Notes under the pieces: model-generated
The model's database searches: none
Seen by the model: only the letters and a program-made list of their open reading frames with translations
Told to the model about the DNA's origin: nothing
Made by a program: the position numbers and the translations under genes
Shown: in pieces, positions 7,697 to 17,078 of the stretch
Layout of the letters: every line of letters starts with the position of its first letter
How positions within the stretch are numbered: position 1 is the first letter of the stretch
Assembly: GCA_965262305.1 (NCBI GenBank)
Contig: CBDHEY010000004.1
Coordinates: 434,001 to 498,000 of the forward strand
Length of the DNA: 64,000 nt
Direction of reading: 5' to 3'
Source: CBDHEY01 sp965262305
GTDB taxonomy: Bacteria > Pseudomonadota > Gammaproteobacteria > Pseudomonadales > Cellvibrionaceae

Positions 7697-9397
7697 ATGA
7701 ACATGAATTTGTTACGTAGTTCACTCATTGGCGGCATCTTAGTCGTTACATTCTTATTGTTTATCAGATGGAGTGAATTTCAAGAAGAAAAGCATGCACT
7801 AGAACAACTGCCCGAAGAGACATTATCCTCTCAAGTGGAAACACCCGCTAGTGAATTTCCTACCAGTACTTCAATAAGCACTGAATCTGAAAGTGAAAGT
7901 GACGATGATATCCCTCAAGCACCCGCAGAAAGCGGCTATCAAGAAACGCCATCTTTGCCTGTATCAAAATCTGCGCTTATTAAAGTTAAAACAGATACGC
8001 TCGATGTCGTTATTGATACTCACGGTGGTGATATCGTCAGGGTCGCACTACCCAAGTATTTAGTAAAGCAAGATGAACCTGATAATCCATTTATCATGTT
8101 ACGCCGCACTGAATCCCACACTTATGTAGCACAATCTGGACTCGTTGGCCCGAATGGTACCGATAAAACCGGGCAAAGACCCATATTTGTAACTTCGTCG
8201 TCTTTTTATGAAATGAAAGACTCTGAAGATACTCTGAGTGTTGACTTAATATATCTGCAAGATCAAACACAAATCACTAAGCGTTTTACCTTTAACCGTG
8301 AAAGCTATGTAATTGAAATAGATTATCTCATTGATAATCAAAGTAGTGAGCCGTGGACGGCCACTTTCTTTGGACAAATTCGTCGTGACAGTTTCAAACC
8401 ATCGTCAGACATCATCGGCATGCAGCCTTTTGTTGGTGCAGCCATCACTACTCCCGAATCCAACTATAAAAAATTGAGTTTCGGTGATCTAGAAGACAAA
8501 CCATTTAAAGTTGAAAATCAAGGTGGATGGGTTGCCATGATCCAGCACTATTTCGTAAGTGCCTGGATACCGAACCCCGAACAAAATAATCACTATCATC
8601 TTAGAAAAAGTCGCGGTAAAGATATTTATCTGCTTGGCTTCACCGGCAAATCTACGACCGTCGCAGCTAATTCCACTGGATCATTGAACGCATCCTTCTA
8701 CGTTGGCCCCAAGATTATTAAAGAGTTAGAAAAAATCGCCCCGCACTTAGATTTAACTATCGATTACAGCTGGCTTTGGTTTATCGCTAAACCACTTTTT
8801 TACGGATTGGACACTATTCAAGATTTTGTGGGTAACTGGGGTTTAGCCATTATTCTTCTAACATTGGTTATTAAACTAATCTTCTTTTACCCCTCTGCTA
8901 TGAGTTACAAATCTATGGCTAAAATGCGAAAGCTCGCGCCGATGATGAATGACTTAAAAGAACGTTTTGGCGACGACCGCCAGAAGATGTCGGCAGAATT
9001 AATGAAGATGTACCGCAAAGAAAAAGTAAACCCACTCGGTGGCTGTTTACCCATACTTATGCAAATGCCTGTCTTCATCGCGCTTTACTGGGTACTAATG
9101 GAAAGTGTTGAACTACGACATTCTCCTTTCTTTTTCTGGATTGAAGATTTAAGTGTGAAAGACCCTTTCTTTATATTGCCGTTGATCATGGGAGCAACTA
9201 TGTACATCCAACAAAAGTTGAACCCTACTCCACCTGATCCAATGCAAGCGAAAATCATGCAAATGATGCCTATTTTCTTCACCTTCTTATTTTTGATGTT
9301 CCCAGCGGGACTCGTACTTTACTGGGTAGTGAACAACACACTTTCGATTGCACAACAGTACGCCATTACTCGAAAAATTGAAAAAGAAGACAGCTAG
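7697..9397 (+). CDS. yidC: Membrane protein insertase YidC
   Basis: Inner-membrane insertase acting alone or with SecYEG. The 566-residue protein has an N-terminal membrane anchor (residues 5-22), an acidic Ser/Glu-rich spacer, the large periplasmic beta domain (about 80-340), and the conserved core that begins NWGLAIILLTLVIKLIFFYP, continues through NPLGGCLPILMQMPVFIALY and ends with the last transmembrane segment at VLYWVVNNTLSIAQQ. The length fits the gammaproteobacterial form. It lies 36 bp after yidD and 8 bp before mnmE. Confidence 0.97.
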   Translation: MNMNLLRSSLIGGILVVTFLLFIRWSEFQEEKHALEQLPEETLSSQVETPASEFPTSTSISTESESESDDDIPQAPAESGYQETPSLPVSKSALIKVKTDTLDVVIDTHGGDIVRVALPKYLVKQDEPDNPFIMLRRTESHTYVAQSGLVGPNGTDKTGQRPIFVTSSSFYEMKDSEDTLSVDLIYLQDQTQITKRFTFNRESYVIEIDYLIDNQSSEPWTATFFGQIRRDSFKPSSDIIGMQPFVGAAITTPESNYKKLSFGDLEDKPFKVENQGGWVAMIQHYFVSAWIPNPEQNNHYHLRKSRGKDIYLLGFTGKSTTVAANSTGSLNASFYVGPKIIKELEKIAPHLDLTIDYSWLWFIAKPLFYGLDTIQDFVGNWGLAIILLTLVIKLIFFYPSAMSYKSMAKMRKLAPMMNDLKERFGDDRQKMSAELMKMYRKEKVNPLGGCLPILMQMPVFIALYWVLMESVELRHSPFFFWIEDLSVKDPFFILPLIMGATMYIQQKLNPTPPDPMQAKIMQMMPIFFTFLFLMFPAGLVLYWVVNNTLSIAQQYAITRKIEKEDS

Positions 9398-9405
9398 GTA
9401 ATCAC

Positions 9406-10761
9406 TTGAGTCAGGACACAATATGCGCTATCGCCACACCACCCGGCTTTGGTGGTGTGAGTATTCTGCGTATATCTGGTCCAAAAAGTGCTGAAATTGC
9501 AGCTAAAATCACCAAAAATAAGTTAACTCCAAGAAAAGCACACTATTGCGAATTTAGATCTTCCAGCGGTGATGCCCTTGATCAGGGTATCGCGCTCTAT
9601 TTTCCAAACCCCCACTCTTTTACAGGCGAAGACGTACTAGAACTGCAAGGTCATGGTGGCCCTGTGATTATGGATCTCTTACTTCGCGAAGTTATTTCAC
9701 TCGGCGCAAGACAAGCTAACCCGGGCGAATTTTCTGAACGAGCTTTTCTTAACGATAAGCTAGACCTTACGCAAGCCGAAGCCATTGCTGATCTTATCGA
9801 AGCGAGTTCAGAACATGCTGCTAAAAATGCCCTTAATTCATTGAACGGTAGGTTCTCAGAAAAAATAGATCAACTGGTAGATCATTTAATCCAACTTCGG
9901 ATGTACGTTGAATCCGCTATCGATTTCCCAGAAGAAGAAATCGATTTTTTGTCTGACGGTAAAGTCTCTACAGACCTTGACGCTCTATTAGTCGAAATTA
10001 AGGAAGTTTTAGTCAATGCACAACAAGGTGTTTTATTAAAAGAAGGAATGAAAGTTGTAATAGCAGGAAGACCCAATGCAGGAAAGTCCAGTTTACTAAA
10101 TTGTTTAGCCGAAAAAGACATCGCTATTGTAACCAATATCGCAGGCACAACACGGGATGTATTGAAAGAACATATCCATATTGATGGAATGCCACTGCAT
10201 ATTATTGATACGGCAGGACTTAGAGATAGTCCAGACGAAGTGGAAAAAATTGGTATTGAGCGTGCTTGGAAAGAGATACGTGCCTCTGATCGGATTCTCC
10301 TTATTGTTGATTCATCTGATTCGAATCAACTCAAATTACATGAGCACTGGCCCGAATTCCTAGGCGATCAAAACTTAAAGCAAAAAACCTCTATCGTATT
10401 CAACAAAATAGATAAATCAGGAATAGATAAGCTGGATGAATTCATTGAATACGAAAAAATATTCATATCAGCTAAAAATAATATCGGGATTGAACAACTT
10501 CGAACCCACTTAAAAAGCATTATGGGCTATAAAAACACCACTGAAGGAGGTTTTAGCGCCCGAAGACGCCACATCACCTCTCTAGAAAAAGCGAAAGACG
10601 CCTTGATAAATGGTCAAATCCAATTAGAGCAATTTTCTGCCGGGGAGCTTCTAGCTGAAGACTTACGACTTGCCCAAGAATATTTAGGCGAAATTACCGG
10701 AAAATTTTCTTCTGACGATTTGTTAGGCGAAATATTTTCGAGTTTTTGTATCGGCAAATAA
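9406..10761 (+). CDS. mnmE: tRNA modification GTPase MnmE
   Basis: With MnmG it forms the wobble-uridine modification cmnm5U/cmnm5s2U. The product is 451 residues. The N-terminal folate-binding domain starts DTICAIATPPGFGGVSILRI. The G domain has GRPNAGKSSLLN (P loop), DTAGLRD (G3) and NKID (G4). The last residues CIGK contain the conserved catalytic Cys. The start is a TTG at 9406, 8 bp after the yidC stop. Its partner mnmG is 3.6 kb away rather than adjacent, separated by three accessory genes. Confidence 0.96.
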   Translation: MSQDTICAIATPPGFGGVSILRISGPKSAEIAAKITKNKLTPRKAHYCEFRSSSGDALDQGIALYFPNPHSFTGEDVLELQGHGGPVIMDLLLREVISLGARQANPGEFSERAFLNDKLDLTQAEAIADLIEASSEHAAKNALNSLNGRFSEKIDQLVDHLIQLRMYVESAIDFPEEEIDFLSDGKVSTDLDALLVEIKEVLVNAQQGVLLKEGMKVVIAGRPNAGKSSLLNCLAEKDIAIVTNIAGTTRDVLKEHIHIDGMPLHIIDTAGLRDSPDEVEKIGIERAWKEIRASDRILLIVDSSDSNQLKLHEHWPEFLGDQNLKQKTSIVFNKIDKSGIDKLDEFIEYEKIFISAKNNIGIEQLRTHLKSIMGYKNTTEGGFSARRRHITSLEKAKDALINGQIQLEQFSAGELLAEDLRLAQEYLGEITGKFSSDDLLGEIFSSFCIGK

Positions 10762-11334
10762 GCGATTAATTTATTCGAACCCAGTTTCAAACAGAACAAA
10801 AAACATATGAAAATAGGTTTTCAACACATATCCACAGCTTGCAAAGCGCATATATCAGTTTAATTTACAAAAAAATAACTGTTTTATTCTACTATTTTTT
10901 TATCTGTTCAAATTACCAACAGTAAAATAATATCCTGTTAAAAAACCTTGGTAATACATTACAGAAAAATGTGATTTTTGTTTCACTTTATCCCCTAATG
11001 GCGTTGATCAAATAAAATACAGTTAATAAAGATGTCTTTTAGACACACATTGTCTTTTATATTTGAACCGTTAATACCAAAGTTAATCAAACTTTATCAT
11101 TCATGTAACTAATTGATAAATAAGAATATAATAGTCTTATCCACCGAAATTTCAGCCTTAAATAACTAATAACAATAATAAAATACTTAATATCACTACA
11201 TATTCATTTATCTATATTCTCTTTAATTCACTTCATAAAATCCTTCTTTAACTTATTCAATAAAATGCATTACTATTAGACGGCTTAAATGTTTAAAGGT
11301 CGCTAGATGTTTTAATTTTGCTTGGAAGGGTATT
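10762..11334. other. AT-rich non-coding gap with near-DnaA boxes
   Basis: A 573-bp gap with no supportable gene. It is strongly AT-rich and contains ATATCCACA (10828-10836) and TTATCCACC (11137-11145), each one base from the DnaA consensus and both on the plus strand. The promoter for the RDD gene must lie at its right end. It could be a DnaA-binding or former origin element next to the mnmE/mnmG locus; that is inference. Confidence 0.5.
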
Positions 11335-11799
11335 ATGGAAAATAACGATTCGATTTATGCAGCTCCGGAAAGCCAACTAGAAAATCACTTTATTGAAGAA
11401 ACTGAAATCTATCCTGCTTCGCCATTGCGTCGTTTAGCTAATGTGATCATCGATCAAATTGCCTTTATTGTTTTAACCCTAGTGACTGGAATTCTATTTT
11501 CAGTTATTTTTGGTGACGCTTTTATTGAACTCATTGAAAACACCCCTGAATTTCTTATAAATTTTCCTTTTTATATTTTGTTCTATGTTTTTTTCGAATC
11601 ATCATTTTCACGTACGCCTGGAAAATTTATTACCGGAACGAAAGTCGTGGATCAAAATGGCCAAAAACCGAAATTGAGCCAGATTTTTGGGCGTTCACTT
11701 TGCAGAATCATCCCTTTTGAAGTATTCAGTTTTCTTGGTCCTAATACTCGAGGATGGCACGATAGTATTCCAAGGACTTACGTGATTGAATCTCGATAA
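11335..11799 (+). CDS. RDD-family membrane protein
   Basis: A 154-residue protein with an RDD-type membrane domain. The diagnostic Arg and Asp residues appear in ASPLRRLANVIIDQIAF at the start of the first hydrophobic segment (about residues 38-62). A second segment follows at about 75-93, then the conserved tail with TPGKFITGTKVVD and a GWHDS motif. Some RDD proteins have been linked to ion transport, but no substrate can be inferred here. It stands alone, 118 bp before the HTH-2TM gene on the same strand. The ATG follows GGAAGGG about 6 bases upstream. Confidence 0.85.
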   Translation: MENNDSIYAAPESQLENHFIEETEIYPASPLRRLANVIIDQIAFIVLTLVTGILFSVIFGDAFIELIENTPEFLINFPFYILFYVFFESSFSRTPGKFITGTKVVDQNGQKPKLSQIFGRSLCRIIPFEVFSFLGPNTRGWHDSIPRTYVIESR

Positions 11800-11917
11800 T
11801 TCATATTTTTGGAAATTAGAGTTAATTTAGTGTTTACGTATCTTTGTCATATGGATGTCGTTACCGACAGAGCTTGTTTTCACGATAATAAAGCTCGAAG
11901 CAGTGCAGTGAAGTGAA

Positions 11918-12382
11918 ATGATTATTAGAAAACTCAGACTTGAGCGAGGTTGGTCACAAGATCAACTGGCAAGATTAAGTGGACTCAGTACGCGTACAAT
12001 CCAACGTATCGAGCGCGGGCAAAACCCAGGGTTAGAATCCTTAAAGTCCCTCGCTGCAGTTTTCGATGTGAATGTTGTTGATCTAAAAAAGGAGAATGAA
12101 ATGGACAACAAAATAGCTAGTCAAGAAGAGTTAGATGCTGTGGAGTATGTTAAAGAGCTTAAGGGTTTTTACTCGCACTTAATTACATACTTCTTTGTTG
12201 TTGTGGCGCTTCTTGCATTCAACTTAATGACGGCACCTACGCACTTGTGGGTTATTTGGGTTGCTTTTGGATGGGGTGTTGGTGTTGCTGCACACGCAGT
12301 CAATGTATTTGAAGTTTTTAATTGGTTCGGGGCCGATTGGGAAAAACGCCAAATCGAAAAAAAACTTGGTAAAAAATTATAA
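11918..12382 (+). CDS. XRE-type HTH regulator fused to a 2TM domain
   Basis: A 154-residue two-part protein. Residues 1-58 are an XRE/Cro helix-turn-helix (IIRKLRLERGWSQDQLARLS, then STRTIQRIERG). Residues 75-154 match the small two-transmembrane (2TM) domain: a charged helix, two hydrophobic segments at about 85-104 and 108-128, and an amphipathic tail ending in Lys-rich residues. The layout implies a membrane-tethered DNA-binding protein. The target is unknown; the adjacent RDD or chemoreceptor genes are possible. The CDS 3' end forms half of a terminator hairpin. Confidence 0.85.
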   Translation: MIIRKLRLERGWSQDQLARLSGLSTRTIQRIERGQNPGLESLKSLAAVFDVNVVDLKKENEMDNKIASQEELDAVEYVKELKGFYSHLITYFFVVVALLAFNLMTAPTHLWVIWVAFGWGVGVAAHAVNVFEVFNWFGADWEKRQIEKKLGKKL

Positions 12383-12397
12383 TTAACCAAGTTTTTT
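12361..12397. terminator. Bidirectional intrinsic terminator
   Basis: AAAACTTGGT (12361-12370) pairs with ACCAAGTTTT (12386-12395). T runs follow on both strands: TTTTTT on plus and eight Ts on minus. It separates the convergent HTH-2TM and chemoreceptor genes. Confidence 0.8.
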
Positions 12398-12414
12398 CGA
12401 TTCTATGAGTGTAG

Positions 12415-14034
12415 TTAAATATTAAATTTTGCGGTCGTATCGGTTAAATCTTCAGAAGCATTATGCAGATGCTGCGCAATCGATTCGAGTTTTCCAAACG
12501 AATCACTGCATTTTTTAACAGAATCGTTCATGTTAGTGACAACTTTCATGAGTTCGGAAACCGAATGACTTTGCTGTTCTGTGGATGTGGCAACTACTTC
12601 ATTTATTTTTGCGATCGATTCAACACGTTCACTCATACTTTTCAGAGCTTCACCGGTTTGTTTTGAATAATCTTCATTGATCGATGATTTATCTTTAGAT
12701 TCATTCATTAAAGACACACTTTGCTCTGCAGATATTCGAAGTTTTTCAAGAACTTCAAAAATTTCTGTGGTTGCCTCGCCTGTTCGTGATGCTAATGAAC
12801 GAACTTCATCGGCGACTACCGCAAATCCTCTACCCTGTTCTCCCGCCCTTGCGGCCTCGATAGCAGCATTTAACGCTAGTAGGTTGGTTTGTTCAGCAAT
12901 GGATTTGATCACATCCAAAATGGAGTTAATATTTTTTGTCTCTTCGGCAAGTCCTTGAACCGACTCAGCCGCTAAGCGAATTTGTTCGGCGAATTCAACA
13001 GAGTTTTTAATCGTCTTTTCAACGACGTTTATACCGTTTTTAATTTCGTTCTGTGAGTCTTGTACTTCAGATTTGGCGCTGGCGGCTGATTTGGCTACTT
13101 CGTGAATGGAAGCCATAAACTCATCCATAGACGTGCCTGCCGTGTGGGATAAATTAGATTGCTCATCCATGAGCGCTTTAGCATTATTTGAAGTTGAAAG
13201 TAGATCGCTGGCTTTTTCACTAAGGGGGCCTCCCACTTGGCAAACTTTTCCAATAGTTTCGCCTAGGGTATCCATAAACTGGTTAAAATTATGCGCAACA
13301 TAACCAATTTCATCTTCAGTACTCACCTGAATCCGGTGATTTAAATCACCCTGCCCTTCTGCTAGTTCTCCGAGAGATTTTCTTAGCTCATCTGCTGTTC
13401 GACTTATACCTCTTGCAACCGAAACCGCAACTATCAGGAGTACAGCCATCATCATGACTCCGAAGATTATTGAATACTTAAGCGTGTTTTCTCCACTTTC
13501 TCGTGCATTAGAGACAGTCGTTAAAAACTTAGCATCTATGTCTTGCTTGTACTTATCCAATAGACTTGATGATTCGTTAAACAAATCGGCTTTTTCCTTC
13601 GCCATTGTTCCTATGCGCTCAAAATCTGCATCGCCTGCTAGCATGCTATCGACTATTTGAGTTGATAACTTTTTATACTCGATTATATTGCTTTCTAATT
13701 GCCTAATCGTTGCGGCGTTTTCCGTGTCTACACTCTTTAACTCTGAAATATTAGAGATCAGTTCATCCACGGTATTTAGCGCTGAGGTTTTTAAATCTTC
13801 ATCGTCGAAAGAAACTGCTTGGGTAAAAAGCTCATCGGTTCTTGAAATTAATACATTATTAATTGTGGCGAGTTGAACTATTTTATAAATTTCTTCTTCG
13901 AGTAAGGCGAGTTCTTTTTGTGTCGAGAGCATCCCTTTTGCACCGTAAAAGACGTTTACGACAAACATCAAAATGGCCAATATGACTATGGCAATAATTT
14001 TTATAAATAGGCTTTGGTTATTAAACCAGCTCAT
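12415..14034 (-). CDS. Methyl-accepting chemotaxis protein
   Basis: Transmembrane chemoreceptor of 539 residues. There is a first membrane segment at about 12-31, a periplasmic helical sensing region to about 184, a second membrane segment at about 184-206, a HAMP domain, and a cytoplasmic coiled-coil signalling domain. The hairpin tip NLLALNAAIEAARAGEQGRG is the invariant CheA/CheW contact region. No che genes or pentapeptide tether are nearby, so it is an orphan receptor. The ligand cannot be predicted. Confidence 0.95.
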   Translation of the reverse strand: MSWFNNQSLFIKIIAIVILAILMFVVNVFYGAKGMLSTQKELALLEEEIYKIVQLATINNVLISRTDELFTQAVSFDDEDLKTSALNTVDELISNISELKSVDTENAATIRQLESNIIEYKKLSTQIVDSMLAGDADFERIGTMAKEKADLFNESSSLLDKYKQDIDAKFLTTVSNARESGENTLKYSIIFGVMMMAVLLIVAVSVARGISRTADELRKSLGELAEGQGDLNHRIQVSTEDEIGYVAHNFNQFMDTLGETIGKVCQVGGPLSEKASDLLSTSNNAKALMDEQSNLSHTAGTSMDEFMASIHEVAKSAASAKSEVQDSQNEIKNGINVVEKTIKNSVEFAEQIRLAAESVQGLAEETKNINSILDVIKSIAEQTNLLALNAAIEAARAGEQGRGFAVVADEVRSLASRTGEATTEIFEVLEKLRISAEQSVSLMNESKDKSSINEDYSKQTGEALKSMSERVESIAKINEVVATSTEQQSHSVSELMKVVTNMNDSVKKCSDSFGKLESIAQHLHNASEDLTDTTAKFNI

Positions 14035-14409
14035 AAAATATCTCTAATTAACAAATGAATGAACGAATATAAAATTAGTAGTGTTGGTTTAATAATAGAC
14101 TACCTGATAGTTTTCATAGAGCAGAAGGCGGTGCTATAAGAAATGAAATAGTGAAAATTTATAAACAGACGTTTTTAATAGATTTAAGTCATTAGTGTTT
14201 TGCTTATACCTAAGCCATAAATAAAAAAATATCTCTTTTATATTTATTTTAGTTCTTTTTTTGAACAATTTTATTTATAATAACCGATCCCCTATGGATA
14301 TTGTCCAATTTAGATAGATTTAGAATACTTAAGAACTTTAACTTGAGTAGTCTCGGTATGCTTATGGGTAAGCAAAATTTAACTGAACCAACTGTATTTC
14401 GGGTATTTA
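14035..14409. other. Divergent intergenic region MCP/mnmG
   Basis: 375 bp with no supportable gene. It should carry promoters for the chemoreceptor (minus) and for mnmG (plus). A plausible mnmG promoter is TTGTCC (14301-14306) with AATACT (14324-14329) at 17-bp spacing, four of six matches in each hexamer. Confidence 0.35.
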
Positions 14410-16317
14410 ATGATTTATCCCTCAAAGTTTGATGTGATTGTGATTGGCGGCGGTCATGCGGGTACTGAGGCCTGTTTGGCAGCTGCACGCATGGGCGCTA
14501 AAACGCTTTTGTTGAGCCACAATATCGAAACTTTGGGGCAAATGAGTTGTAATCCAGCGATCGGTGGTATTGGCAAAAGCCATTTGGTTAAGGAAATAGA
14601 TGCGCTCGGCGGTGCAATGGCAAAAGCAACCGATAGAGGTGGGATCCAATTTCGAGTTTTAAATAGCAGAAAAGGCCCAGCTGTTCGAGCGACGCGCGCG
14701 CAAGCAGATAGAGTGTTGTATAAAGCGGCAATACGGGAAATCCTTGAAAACCAAGAAAATTTGATGATTTTTCAACAATCCGCCGATGATCTTATTGTGG
14801 AGGGAAATCACGTCCGCGGTGTGGTGACGCAAATGGGATTAAAATTCCATGCGCCGACCGTTGTTTTGACAGCAGGTACCTTCTTGGGTGGACGGATTCA
14901 TATCGGAATGGAAAATCATTCTGGTGGCAGAGCTGGTGATCCTCCTTCAATTGCCCTAGCAAATCGTCTACGGGAATTACCTCTTCGTGTTGATCGGTTA
15001 AAAACCGGAACCCCTCCAAGAATAGATGCAAGAAGCGTCGATTTCAGTTCATTGGAAGAGCAATGGGGAGATGAACCGCTTCCAGTTATGTCGTTTATGG
15101 GCAAAAAGTCGGATCATCCAAAGCAAACGTGTTGTTGGATTACTCACACAAATGAAAAAACCCACGAAATTATTCGTGGTGGGTTTGATCGATCCCCTAT
15201 GTTTACGGGTGTTATAGAAGGAGTGGGTCCTCGCTATTGCCCGTCTATAGAAGATAAAGTTAATCGATTTTCAGACAAAAATAGCCACCAAATCTTTATT
15301 GAGCCAGAAGGGTTAAATACCCATGAACTCTACCCTAATGGTATTTCGACCAGTTTACCTTTTGATATTCAAATGGATTTTGTTCGTTCGATTAAAGGGT
15401 TTGAGCAAGCACATATTGTGCGACCAGGTTACGCGATTGAATATGATTTTTTTAACCCGCAGGATCTGAAATACAGCCTCGAAACCAAAGTGATTGATGG
15501 TTTGTTCTTTGCCGGACAGATTAACGGCACAACAGGCTATGAAGAAGCAGGTGCGCAAGGTTTGTTAGCGGGACTCAATGCTGCGCTTAAGGTTAGAGGT
15601 GATGAATACTGGTGTCCTGAAAGAGACCAAGCTTACATTGGCGTTTTAGCTGATGATTTGATTACGGTTGGCACCAAAGAGCCTTATCGTATGTTTACGA
15701 GTCGCGCAGAATATCGCTTACTTTTGAGAGAGGACAATGCTGATGAGCGACTCACTGAAAAAGGACGAGAGTTAGGATTGATAGACGACGAACGTTGGGC
15801 AGCATTTGAGGCAAAACGTGAGGCGGTTGTTAAAGAGAATCAACGTCTGTCCTCTACTTGGATTCAGGCAGGAAGTCACGAAGCGGAGGAATTGGCGCCA
15901 AAACTAAAAGCTCCTCTAAGTCGTGAGTACTCACTAATGGATTTGCTTAAACGTCCTGAATTGGCGTATTCAGATATTGCTTATTTTCACAAAAAAGACG
16001 AATCTACTCCACAAAGCGTACCTCTTGATGTTGCGGAACAAGTGGAAATTAACGCCAAGTATGCCGGTTATGTGGATCGTCAACAGGACGAAATAAAACG
16101 CTTACGTAAAAATGAAAATACTCGAATCCCTTTGGATTTTGACTATTCTTCCGTAGAAGGTTTATCCAACGAATTAAAACAAAAACTAACAGAAGCTAAA
16201 CCAGATACGATTGCCCGCGCTTCACGTATACCAGGCGTTACACCTGCTGCAGTCAGTTTATTGCTAGTGTATTTGAAAAAACGCGGTTTAATCGATAAAA
16301 AAGTTCTAGCAGTTTAA
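14410..16317 (+). CDS. mnmG: tRNA uridine 5-carboxymethylaminomethyl modification enzyme MnmG (GidA)
   Basis: FAD-dependent partner of MnmE in wobble-uridine modification. The 635-residue protein starts with the dinucleotide-binding motif DVIVIGGGHAGTEACLAAAR and carries SCNPAIGGIGKSHLVKEIDA, a second conserved FAD region TAGTFLGGRIHIG, and YEEAGAQGLLAGLNAA. Length matches the family. It is followed 18 bp later by rsmG, the usual gidA-gidB pair, and then by parAB. An antisense-oriented terminator-like hairpin lies inside the gene at 15155-15184. Confidence 0.98.
   Translation: MIYPSKFDVIVIGGGHAGTEACLAAARMGAKTLLLSHNIETLGQMSCNPAIGGIGKSHLVKEIDALGGAMAKATDRGGIQFRVLNSRKGPAVRATRAQADRVLYKAAIREILENQENLMIFQQSADDLIVEGNHVRGVVTQMGLKFHAPTVVLTAGTFLGGRIHIGMENHSGGRAGDPPSIALANRLRELPLRVDRLKTGTPPRIDARSVDFSSLEEQWGDEPLPVMSFMGKKSDHPKQTCCWITHTNEKTHEIIRGGFDRSPMFTGVIEGVGPRYCPSIEDKVNRFSDKNSHQIFIEPEGLNTHELYPNGISTSLPFDIQMDFVRSIKGFEQAHIVRPGYAIEYDFFNPQDLKYSLETKVIDGLFFAGQINGTTGYEEAGAQGLLAGLNAALKVRGDEYWCPERDQAYIGVLADDLITVGTKEPYRMFTSRAEYRLLLREDNADERLTEKGRELGLIDDERWAAFEAKREAVVKENQRLSSTWIQAGSHEAEELAPKLKAPLSREYSLMDLLKRPELAYSDIAYFHKKDESTPQSVPLDVAEQVEINAKYAGYVDRQQDEIKRLRKNENTRIPLDFDYSSVEGLSNELKQKLTEAKPDTIARASRIPGVTPAAVSLLLVYLKKRGLIDKKVLAV
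15155..15184 (-). terminator. Intragenic antisense terminator-like hairpin in mnmG
   Basis: CCACGAA (15162-15168) pairs with TTCGTGG (15173-15179) around a 4-base loop. On the minus strand the stem is followed by TTTTTT, the form of a Rho-independent terminator for antisense transcription. It may simply reflect coding constraint. Confidence 0.45.
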
Positions 16318-16335
16318 ATAATAAAAATAACGATT

Positions 16336-17028
16336 ATGGCTTTAGAATTTATTACTAACGAACAACGGGTTAGGTACACGATTTTTATACGTGATGCTGC
16401 ACTTTCGCTGCAAATTGATATAAATATGGCGCAAGTTGATGCGATATTGCGTTATTTAGATTTGTTTATTAAATGGAATAATACGTATAACTTATCTGCT
16501 ATACGTGATCCAGATGAAATGATTAGTAAACACATACTTGATTCCCTTACCCTTGTGCCCTATTTAAAAGGGCATCAAGATGTGCAGAGAGTCATAGATG
16601 TTGGCACAGGTGGTGGTTTACCAGGTATCCCATTAGCGATTTGCTTCCCTGATATTCATTTTACATTGCTGGATTCTGCCGGTAAAAAAATTCGATTTTT
16701 ATATCAGGTGAAACAATCTCTAAAATTATCCAATGTCGCTTTGGTGAATTTGCGTGTCGAAAAATATCGACCAGACCAGCTTTATGATGTGGTGCTTACG
16801 CGAGCTTTTGCTTCTATTGGAGATATGACGCCGATTTGTCGTCATTTAATTAGTGAAAATGGCAGATTTTGGGCAATGAAAGGACTTTTTCCAGAAGAAG
16901 AGCTGAATCAACTGGAAAAAGATATCGCTGTCGAGGACAATCATACTCTCAATGTTCCTGGTTTAACGGGTTATAGATGCTTAATTGTTCTTAAACAACA
17001 GCTCGACCAACTCAATGTGCGAGCATAG
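16336..17028 (+). CDS. rsmG: 16S rRNA (guanine-527 N7) methyltransferase RsmG (GidB)
   Basis: SAM-dependent methyltransferase that makes m7G527 in 16S rRNA. The 230-residue product has the N-terminal motif FIKWNNTYNLSAIRDPDEM, the SAM-binding motif VIDVGTGGGLPGIPLAI, and the RAFASIGD segment. It sits between mnmG and parA as in most gammaproteobacteria. The ATG at 16336 lacks a strong Shine-Dalgarno, and translational coupling to mnmG, 18 bp upstream, is likely. Confidence 0.96.
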   Translation: MALEFITNEQRVRYTIFIRDAALSLQIDINMAQVDAILRYLDLFIKWNNTYNLSAIRDPDEMISKHILDSLTLVPYLKGHQDVQRVIDVGTGGGLPGIPLAICFPDIHFTLLDSAGKKIRFLYQVKQSLKLSNVALVNLRVEKYRPDQLYDVVLTRAFASIGDMTPICRHLISENGRFWAMKGLFPEEELNQLEKDIAVEDNHTLNVPGLTGYRCLIVLKQQLDQLNVRA

Positions 17029-17078
17029 TAATCCTTGCTTCACAACCTTAAATACTCATTTATTTTGCGAGATCCATA

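Noticed and set aside
14249..14488. Minus-strand 79-residue frame upstream of mnmG
   Set aside because: It overlaps the mnmG start, has no recognisable features and no ribosome site.
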